A stretch of 64,000 nucleotides of DNA from Bacteroidaceae bacterium (lineage in GTDB: Bacteria; Bacteroidota; Bacteroidia; Bacteroidales; Bacteroidaceae), in NCBI GenBank assembly GCA_017428785.1, contig JAFRQD010000006.1, positions 1-64,000 on the forward strand, read 5' to 3'. The position numbers and the translations under genes were made by a program. Positions 58,835 through 64,000 of the stretch are shown piece by piece. The notes below the pieces were generated by a model. That model worked only from the letters and a program-made list of their open reading frames with translations, had not been told where the DNA came from and did not search any database. Each line of letters starts with the position of its first letter. Position 1 is the stretch's first letter.

Positions 58835-59707
58835 ATGAAAAGGTTCTTTTTGATGAGCACCCTGCTGCTCGCCGCAATGCTGGTCTGCGCTCAGACCAAG
58901 ATTGCGCCCAACATGAAGAAGGGCATGAAGAAGGTGTATGTGACGGAAGCCACCATAGGCGCTCCCTCGAATCCGTCAACGACAATCACTGCTGAGACGG
59001 TCTACGAGGTGGTGGATGCCACGCCCGACGGCTACATCCTGGACGTCTATGTGACCGATGTGAAGACCAATGCGAAGGATGCCGAAAGCCGCATCTATTC
59101 CCTCGCCACAGAGATGCTGAAGGATGTCCACACCAAATACTTGACCGACAAAGACGGCAAAGTGACACAGATACTGAATGCCGAGGAAGGGAAGAAGCAC
59201 ATAAGCGAGATGCTCGACAACGTGCTCGCCGAAGTGCCTCAGCTGGACAAGGCAAAAGCCGATGAAATAAAAAAGCAACTGACAGGCGAGGTGAATGACA
59301 AGTCGCTCCTGGAAAGCATGCACATCAGCACAAGTCCGCTGACGCTGAACGGCAAGACCATCAGCACAGGCACCGAGGAGGAATACAACACCGAGCAGGG
59401 CATCAAGATGAAGCGCACATACACGGTGGTCGACAAGAGCAAAATCCAAAGCTCTGCCACCATCAACATGAACGCCGACGACATGAAGAAGATGGTGTCG
59501 GGACTCGTGGAGAAACTCCTCCCCAACCAGTCCGGCAATCTCATGGACATGTTCGGCTCGCTGATAGGCAACCTGAAGATAGACGCCTCGGAAAGCGCCG
59601 ACTATACCTTCCAGAAGGACGGCTGGATAAAGAGCATCACGTCGGAAATGAGCTATAGCGTAATGGGCACTTCCTTCAAGATGAACCAAAAGGTCTCCCT
59701 CAAATGA
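58835..59707 (+). CDS. Secreted protein, DUF6263-like
   Basis: 290 aa with signal peptide (MKRFFLMSTLLLAAMLVCAQ). The mature part alternates beta-rich stretches (VYEVVDATPDGYILDVYVTDV, YTFQKDGWIKSITSEMSYSV) with a helical middle; no catalytic motif. Overall shape resembles small exported DUF6263-type Bacteroidota proteins, assigned with low certainty. It overlaps the next gene by ATGA, so the two are made together. Confidence 0.7.
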   Translation: MKRFFLMSTLLLAAMLVCAQTKIAPNMKKGMKKVYVTEATIGAPSNPSTTITAETVYEVVDATPDGYILDVYVTDVKTNAKDAESRIYSLATEMLKDVHTKYLTDKDGKVTQILNAEEGKKHISEMLDNVLAEVPQLDKAKADEIKKQLTGEVNDKSLLESMHISTSPLTLNGKTISTGTEEEYNTEQGIKMKRTYTVVDKSKIQSSATINMNADDMKKMVSGLVEKLLPNQSGNLMDMFGSLIGNLKIDASESADYTFQKDGWIKSITSEMSYSVMGTSFKMNQKVSLK

Positions 59708-60189
59708 AACATTTGCTCATAGCCCTGCTGACGGCGCTCTCGCTGCAGGCCGTCGCACAGGTGGAGGCGCCAAAGCAGACGCCACAGCTGGAATTCGCCA
59801 TGCAGCTGAAGGTCACCACAGGCGAAGCCTACTCTTGTGGGGAAACCCAGCACGGCCAGCGCATCGTCATCCCTATTACGGGCGGCACATTCGAAGGGCC
59901 GAAGCTGAAGGGCACCATCCTGAACGGCGGAGCGGACTACCAGCTGGTCAACAAAGCCCTGGGCCGCACGGAGCTGGAGGCCATATACTGTATCCGGACG
60001 GACGACGGCATCTGCATCCACGTCCGCAACCGCGGCATCATCGCCGAAGGCTATTTCAAGTGCGCCCCTCAGTTCGAAGCGCCTGCCGACAGCAAGTACG
60101 CCTGGCTCAACAACGCCCTGTTCGTCTGCTCTCCCGACTGGACACAACAGTTCCAGGGCATCGTCCTGAACGTCTGGCTGGTGAAGTGA
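59704..60189 (+). CDS. Exported DUF3237 protein
   Basis: 161 aa. Signal peptide of about 19 residues (MKHLLIALLTALSLQAVAQ), then a DUF3237 barrel: LEFAMQLKVTTGEAYSCGETQHGQRIVIPITGGTFEGPKLKGTIL, GGADYQLV and ICIHVRNRGIIA. The family is usually cytoplasmic in other groups; function unknown. Translationally coupled to the upstream gene. Its TGA is directly followed by CCGC array copy 11, with no base between. Confidence 0.85.
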   Translation: MKHLLIALLTALSLQAVAQVEAPKQTPQLEFAMQLKVTTGEAYSCGETQHGQRIVIPITGGTFEGPKLKGTILNGGADYQLVNKALGRTELEAIYCIRTDDGICIHVRNRGIIAEGYFKCAPQFEAPADSKYAWLNNALFVCSPDWTQQFQGIVLNVWLVK

Positions 60190-60278
60190 AAAAACGCCGC
60201 GTGCGGGGATTGCCAACGCCGCACGCGGAAATGACCAACGCCGCACGCGGAAATTGCAATCCCCGCACGCGGCGTTTT
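60190..60278. repeat. CCGC array copy 11
   Basis: Units GT, AC, AC, AC, 22-bp period, identical order to copy 3. It lies between convergent stop codons (60189 and 60307), touching the first. Confidence 0.92.
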
Positions 60279-60306
60279 ATGATGCCGCCAGGGGAATCGT
60301 ATCTCT

Positions 60307-61113
60307 CTATCTTTCAAGCACTTTGTCCACGCTACCCTCTTCGAGCAGACGCTCCTGCGCCTCGTCGTAGCTCAGGCCGAGCGATTCCTGAATCATGCGG
60401 GTGCCGCGGTCCACGAGCTTGGCGTTCGTCAGCTGCATCTTCACCATGCGATTGCCCTTCACGCGCCCCATGCGAATCATCAGCGAGGTGGAAATCATGT
60501 TCAGCACCATCTTCTGAGCCGTGCCGCTCTTCATGCGGCTGGAGCCCGTAACGAACTCGGGGCCAACGATTGTCTCGATGGGATGCTCGCAGGCCGCAGC
60601 CAGAGGCGTATGCGGGTTGCTCGTGATGCAGCCCGTCAGCAGGCCGCGCTTTCTTGCCTCCGTGACGGCACCGACCACATAGGGCGTTGTGCCGGAAGCC
60701 GCGATGCCGAGCACGGTGTCGACGGCAGCAGGCGAGAACTCCTGCAGGTCCCGCCAACCCATCTCCGGGAAGTCCTCGGCCTTCTCCACAGCATGCCGCA
60801 GCGCCTTGTCGCCTCCGGCAATAAGACCTATCACACAGCCTTCCGACACACCGAAGGTGGGGGGCAGTTCGCTCGCATCGAGCACTCCGAGCCGTCCGCT
60901 CGTGCCGGCTCCCACATAGAAGAGCCTGCCCCCACGCTTCATCCTCGGCTCTACAGCCTCCACAAATGCCTCTATCTCAGGCAGAACCTTCCGGACAGCC
61001 TCGGCCACCAGCGCATCTTCGTCGCTGATGTGCCGCAGGATTTCGCCGACGGACATCTGCTCGAGATGGTCATAGTGCGACGGTTGCTCTGTTATCTTGT
61101 CTTTTGCTTCCAC
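60307..61113 (-). CDS. murQ: N-acetylmuramic acid 6-phosphate etherase
   Basis: 268 aa. Cleaves the lactyl ether of MurNAc-6-P during peptidoglycan recycling. SIS fold: FYVGAGTSGRLGVLDASELPPTFG, IAGGDKALRHAVE, GIAASGTTPYV and SRMKSGTAQKMVLN. The start is set at GTG 61113, before EAKDKITEQPSHYDHLE, the normal family N-terminus; the frame is open for 39 more codons but only through the promoter. The promoter box ends 4 nt upstream of the GTG, so the transcript is probably leaderless. No murein kinase or transporter is adjacent. Confidence 0.9.
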   Translation of the reverse strand: MEAKDKITEQPSHYDHLEQMSVGEILRHISDEDALVAEAVRKVLPEIEAFVEAVEPRMKRGGRLFYVGAGTSGRLGVLDASELPPTFGVSEGCVIGLIAGGDKALRHAVEKAEDFPEMGWRDLQEFSPAAVDTVLGIAASGTTPYVVGAVTEARKRGLLTGCITSNPHTPLAAACEHPIETIVGPEFVTGSSRMKSGTAQKMVLNMISTSLMIRMGRVKGNRMVKMQLTNAKLVDRGTRMIQESLGLSYDEAQERLLEEGSVDKVLER

Positions 61114-61117
61114 GCTG

Positions 61118-61125
61118 CAAAGATA
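61118..61125 (-). promoter_or_regulatory. Promoter -7 box of murQ
   Basis: Minus-strand TATCTTTG, ending 4 nt from GTG 61113. Confidence 0.7.
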
Positions 61126-61185
61126 TGAAATAAAAATGAAAGAATGAAGAAATGAAAGAATGAAATAAGCCGAAAAATGCCTTTC

Positions 61186-61231
61186 TTGCAAACATTTGCA
61201 AACTGCTCGGCCAACTGCAAATAATTGCAAA
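61186..61231. promoter_or_regulatory. Phased TTGCAAA sites in murQ/HTH divergent region
   Basis: TTGCAAA at 61186 and 61196, CTGCAAA at 61215, TTGCAAA at 61225; spacings 10, 19 and 10 bp put all on about the same helix face. They lie just upstream of the -33 region (61242) of the HTH gene. Candidate operator; regulator unknown. Confidence 0.45.
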
Positions 61232-61241
61232 CAAAAAAGCT

Positions 61242-61271
61242 TGCAGCATTCGGCATTTTATCTTAACTTTG
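61242..61271 (+). promoter_or_regulatory. Promoter of membrane-anchored HTH gene
   Basis: TAACTTTG (61264-61271) with TTG (61242-61244) 19 bp upstream; start about 61278, leader about 13 nt. Confidence 0.78.
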
Positions 61272-61290
61272 CAATCGAAAGCTAACGAAA

Positions 61291-61953
61291 ATGAACGAAC
61301 TGTTGACCATAATGACCTCTCGAGAGTGGTTCCTCATCATCCTCGGCACAGCCATCTACATCGTGCTCTTCATCGTGACGGTGCAGAACAGCCGCCGCAA
61401 AATCCTCTCCTTGCAAGAACGATTGGATAAGGTACGCGCGATGCAGGAGCAGTACGACCTGAAGGCGAACGAGCAGAAGATGGCGGAACTGGAAAGCCTC
61501 ATCAAGAAACTGGGCGACGAGAACTCGATGCTCCGCCTGGAGCTGGAGGAGAAAAAGGCCACGCTCGACTATAATAATAAGGTAGCCATCATCGAAAACG
61601 CCAAGCGCGAACAGGCCGAGACGGTCATCTTCTCGTCGGAAGTGTATCGCCGCCTGCAGGAATGCCTCAACTCGGGCAAGAGCCTGAACTATCAGGACTG
61701 GGGCGAACTGACCAGGCTGCTGAACAGCATCTACACGGGCTTCACGGAGAAGCTCTACAGCCTCTTCCCCATGAGCGAGCACGAACTGCACGTCAGCCTG
61801 CTCATCAAGATGCGTCAGCAGCCCAAGGACATCGCCATGCTGACCGCCCACTCCAAGGAAAGCATAGCCACAACACGCAGCCGCCTCTATTCGAAGGTGT
61901 TCGGAAGGAAAGGCTCGTCGAAGGATTGGGACGACTTCATTCTCACCTTATGA
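61291..61953 (+). CDS. Membrane-anchored HTH regulator
   Basis: 220 aa with an N-terminal transmembrane segment (about residues 13-31, WFLIILGTAIYIVLFIVTV), a coiled coil (about 35-105, ERLDKVRAMQEQYDL... KKLGDENSMLRLELEEK) and a C-terminal LuxR/GerE-like helix-turn-helix region (SEHELHVSLLIKMRQQPKDIAMLTAHSKESIATTRSRLYSKVFG, about 166-210). This C-terminal arrangement is like the DNA-binding end of Bacteroidales regulators fused to TPR or sensor parts, here with only an anchor and coil. Upstream of nfeD and the SPFH gene on the same strand. Confidence 0.8.
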   Translation: MNELLTIMTSREWFLIILGTAIYIVLFIVTVQNSRRKILSLQERLDKVRAMQEQYDLKANEQKMAELESLIKKLGDENSMLRLELEEKKATLDYNNKVAIIENAKREQAETVIFSSEVYRRLQECLNSGKSLNYQDWGELTRLLNSIYTGFTEKLYSLFPMSEHELHVSLLIKMRQQPKDIAMLTAHSKESIATTRSRLYSKVFGRKGSSKDWDDFILTL

Positions 61954-61954
61954 G

Positions 61955-62025
61955 AAAAGGTGAAAGGGTGAAAAAGTGAAAAGGTGAAAAGGTGAATAAT
62001 AAATAGTAAATCCTTAAAATAGTAA
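61955..62025. repeat. GGTGAAAA low-complexity spacer
   Basis: GAAAAGGTGAAAGGGTGAAA units repeated about six times after the HTH stop, then AAATAGTAAATCC. No gene. Confidence 0.6.
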
Positions 62026-62031
62026 ATTATC

Positions 62032-62574
62032 ATGCTTGATTACTTTGCATTACACATGTGGCAGGTATGGGCCATTCTTTCTGTAGTCTGCCTGATTCTG
62101 GAACTCACGGCAGGTGACTTCTTCATCATCTGTTTCTCTATCGGTGCGGCATTTGCCTGCCTGACGGATGCCCTTGGCGGCGGCATCGTCCTGCAGCTGA
62201 TCGTGTTTGCCGTCTTCACGCTGGCCAGCCTTTTCTTCGTAAGGCCCTTTGCCGTTCGCTTCCTCCACAGAGGAGAGTCGAACCGCGTCAGCAATGCCGA
62301 TGCCCTGCTGGGCCGCAGAGGCCGAGTTGTCGAGACGGTAAAGGCCGACAGCTTCGGTCGCGTACAGATCGACGGAGACATCTGGAAAGCGGTGACGAAC
62401 GAACCGAACGACATTCCCGAGGGCACCAACGTCCGCGTCGTCTCCAGGGAAAGCACCATCATCACGGTGGAGGAAATCCCGACCCCCTCTGACTCCCCCT
62501 CTAAGGGGAAAAGCAATTGCTCGACGAAGTCAACTCCAGGCGAGGAAAGCCTCCCCATAGAAGGGAAGGTTTGA
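62032..62574 (+). CDS. NfeD-like membrane protein with repeat-derived tail
   Basis: 180 aa. Short NfeD (1b type): three hydrophobic segments in residues 1-75 (VWAILSVVCLILELTAGDFFII, LQLIVFAVFTLASLFFV) and a C-terminal OB fold (ALLGRRGRVVETVKADSFGRVQIDGDIWKAV...GTNVRVVSRESTIITVEE). Forms a partner pair with the SPFH protein that follows after 47 bp. Residues from about 151 to the end (PSDSPSKGKSNCSTKSTPGE...) are read from a C-rich repeat; the usual protein would end near VEEI. Confidence 0.88.
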   Translation: MLDYFALHMWQVWAILSVVCLILELTAGDFFIICFSIGAAFACLTDALGGGIVLQLIVFAVFTLASLFFVRPFAVRFLHRGESNRVSNADALLGRRGRVVETVKADSFGRVQIDGDIWKAVTNEPNDIPEGTNVRVVSRESTIITVEEIPTPSDSPSKGKSNCSTKSTPGEESLPIEGKV

Positions 62575-62580
62575 AGAGGG
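62483..62580 (+). repeat. C-rich repeat forming the end of nfeD
   Basis: CCCCCTCTAAGGGG and CTCCCCATAGAAGGGAAGG parts with GAGGAAAGCC, the same blocks seen at the parE end. Read in frame as the last ~30 codons and stop of nfeD. Confidence 0.7.
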
Positions 62581-62621
62581 CCAGTAAATAGTAAATAAAT
62601 TGTAAAACATAACTAAAAAAC

Positions 62622-63575
62622 ATGGACATTATGACTTACTTCCTTATCGCCATCGTAGTTCTGGTGGTACTCTTTGCCAAGATGGCACTGGTGATTATCC
62701 CTCAGTCGGAAACCAAGATCGTGGAGCGCCTCGGCCGTTACTATGCAACGCTTCAGCCGGGCATCAACATCATCATTCCCTTCATCGACCGCGCCAAGTC
62801 GATCGTCGTGCTCAATCACGGCCGATATCAGTACTCCACGACCATCGACCTGCGCGAACAAGTCTATGACTTCCCCAAGCAGAACGTCATCACGAAGGAC
62901 AACGTGCAGACGGAAATAAACGCGCTGTTGTATTTCCAGATAGTGGACCCGTTCAAGGCCACCTACGAAATCAACAATCTCCCCAATGCCATCGAGAAGC
63001 TGACGCAGACCACGCTGCGTAACATCATCGGCGAACTGGAGCTGGACGAGACGCTGACCTCGCGCGACACCATCAACAAGAAGCTCTCCGCCGTGCTCGA
63101 CGACGCCACCGACAAGTGGGGCGTGAAGGTGAATCGCGTTGAGCTGCAGGACATCACGCCTCCCGACAGCGTCTTGACGGCTATGGAGAAGCAGATGCAG
63201 GCCGAGCGTAACAAGCGTGCCCAGATTCTGACATCAGAAGGTCAGAAGGCGGCCGAGATTCTTGCCTCAGAAGGCGAGCGCACAGCCATCGTGAACAAAG
63301 CGGAGGCAGCCAAGCAGGAAGCCATCCTGCAGGCCGAGGGTGAGGCACAGGCCCGCATCCGAGTGGCAGAGGCAGAGGCAAAGGCCATCGAACTCATCAC
63401 AGAGGCCGTCGGCAAGTCCACCAACCCCGCCAACTACCTGCTGGCTCAGAAGTACATCCAGATGATGCAGGAACTGGCCGAGGGCGACAAGACGAAGACC
63501 GTCTATCTGCCTTACGAAGCCACCAACCTGCTGGGCTCCATCGGCGGCATCAAGGACCTGTTCAAGGCTGAATAG
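62622..63575 (+). CDS. SPFH/band 7 protein (paraslipin/QmcA-like)
   Basis: 317 aa. An N-terminal membrane anchor (about residues 4-26), SPFH core (IIPQSETKIVERLGRYYATLQPGINIIIPFID, VITKDNVQTEINALLYFQIVDP), then a long Ala/Glu-rich coiled coil (ERNKRAQILTSEGQKAAEIL...EAEAKAIELI, about 190-265) and the family ending. Forms oligomeric rings in the membrane with NfeD, linked to lipid domains and protease control. Same strand as nfeD. MDIM at 62622 or the ATG three codons later could start it. Confidence 0.93.
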   Translation: MDIMTYFLIAIVVLVVLFAKMALVIIPQSETKIVERLGRYYATLQPGINIIIPFIDRAKSIVVLNHGRYQYSTTIDLREQVYDFPKQNVITKDNVQTEINALLYFQIVDPFKATYEINNLPNAIEKLTQTTLRNIIGELELDETLTSRDTINKKLSAVLDDATDKWGVKVNRVELQDITPPDSVLTAMEKQMQAERNKRAQILTSEGQKAAEILASEGERTAIVNKAEAAKQEAILQAEGEAQARIRVAEAEAKAIELITEAVGKSTNPANYLLAQKYIQMMQELAEGDKTKTVYLPYEATNLLGSIGGIKDLFKAE

Positions 63576-63644
63576 GAGCAGGGAAGCTCAAGTTCCTGAG
63601 ATTGCGGCATACAATCTCACATACGGCCAGACAGGCCATAACAT

Positions 63645-63678
63645 ATCAGCCCAGGGCGCACCCCGGGCTGATTTCTTT
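63645..63678. terminator. Terminator between convergent SPFH and M15 genes
   Basis: ATCAGCCC / GGGCTGAT stem with inner C/G pairs, followed by TTTCTTTA on the plus strand. 70 bp after the SPFH stop and abutting the M15 stop. Confidence 0.85.
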
Positions 63679-64000
63679 ATGCCCACTCGAAGCCTTCCTC
63701 GATGAAGAGCTTGTAGCAGAGGTCGTCGTGGTCTATCTTATATGGGAAGGACTTGGTGCGGTCGCAATACTCCACGGCTGTGGCGGGCTGCACATAGCGG
63801 GTGCCGTCTTCACGGTCTTTGTAGTAGGGGTTGTAGAGCGTGTTAATGTCCACAGCCAGTCCGCGAGCGTGCTTCGAGAGCTTGTTGGTGCCGCTGATGG
63901 GTCGGTAGCAGAAGCACGATGAGTTGTTGTCGCGCATCTGTGCCTCGTCGTCGGCGTCATAGACGTCGGGCAGGAGCATGCGCTGGATGGGGTATTTGGC
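63677..64000 (-). CDS. M15-family peptidase, C-terminal part (runs off window)
   Basis: 108 codons are visible; the N-terminal part lies beyond 64000 (frame open to the edge). D-Ala-D-Ala carboxypeptidase/VanY-like: SKHARGLAVDINTLYNPYY holds the zinc-binding His and Asp of the HxxGxAxD motif, and IDHDDLCYKLFIEEGFEW resembles the second zinc His region of M15 enzymes. Cleaves peptidoglycan stem peptides. Convergent with the SPFH gene. Confidence 0.85.
   Translation of the reverse strand, partial: AKYPIQRMLLPDVYDADDEAQMRDNNSSCFCYRPISGTNKLSKHARGLAVDINTLYNPYYKDREDGTRYVQPATAVEYCDRTKSFPYKIDHDDLCYKLFIEEGFEWA

Overview
The window looks like chromosome from a Bacteroidota member of the order Bacteroidales, most likely Prevotella-like. 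The evidence is the recurring Bacteroidales promoter box TAnnTTTG (with TTTG about 19-20 bp upstream in the best cases), the near absence of Shine-Dalgarno sequences, the gene order metK / LOG / DUF4271 / hemD / rnpA / yidD / tatD, dockerin-ended GLUG-type surface proteins, and a viroplasmin-less version of the Bacteroidales RNase H. Species cannot be fixed from sequence alone. No rRNA, tRNA, transposase, prophage or CRISPR array was found.

Layout: (a) 0.2-15.3 kb, two giant tandem paralogous secreted proteins of about 2,300 aa, each with its own matched promoter and terminator. (b) 15.6-19.8 kb, minus strand: GNAT protein, parE, a YafQ-type toxin/antitoxin pair and coaD. (c) 20.1-25.9 kb, a GH2 beta-galactosidase with a sugar kinase, divergent from an S24/LexA-like regulator. 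(d) 26.2-32.6 kb, a HIRAN-like protein convergent on recQ, which follows recJ and a succinate CoA-transferase gene. (e) 32.7-37.8 kb, the conserved metK-to-tatD gene string read from one promoter with a structured leader. (f) 38.1-40.6 kb, a U32 peptidase and a small sigma-70 factor. (g) 40.8-55.4 kb, a surface-glycan region: a lipid A-type acyltransferase, seven glycosyltransferase genes (one fused to a WbsX domain), a CatB-like acetyltransferase, an MsbA-like exporter and an LTA-synthase-like transferase; probably lipooligosaccharide or capsule assembly. (h) 55.5-64 kb, RNase H, argS, bcp, two small secreted proteins, murQ, a membrane-anchored HTH regulator, NfeD, an SPFH protein and a partial M15 peptidase.

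The most unusual layer is noncoding. At least six repeat families lie between or partly inside the genes: (1) a GC-rich array of four CCGCnnGCGG palindromes on an exact 22-bp period, closed by AAACGCCGC...GCGGCGTTT, found 11 times at roughly 6-kb spacing and always 3' of at least one stop codon; (2) a ~195-bp long imperfect palindrome, three copies, with 44-bp tandem amplifications; (3) a CCCCTCCC/GGGAGGGG palindrome found between genes and also read in frame inside tatD, the LTA-synthase-like gene, nfeD and the end of parE; (4) CCTAGG arrays directly after stop codons; (5) a 22-bp direct-repeat array upstream of the first giant gene; (6) a 65-bp tandem repeat between rnpA and yidD. Families 1 and 3 overlap coding ends, so they shape protein termini as well as spacers.
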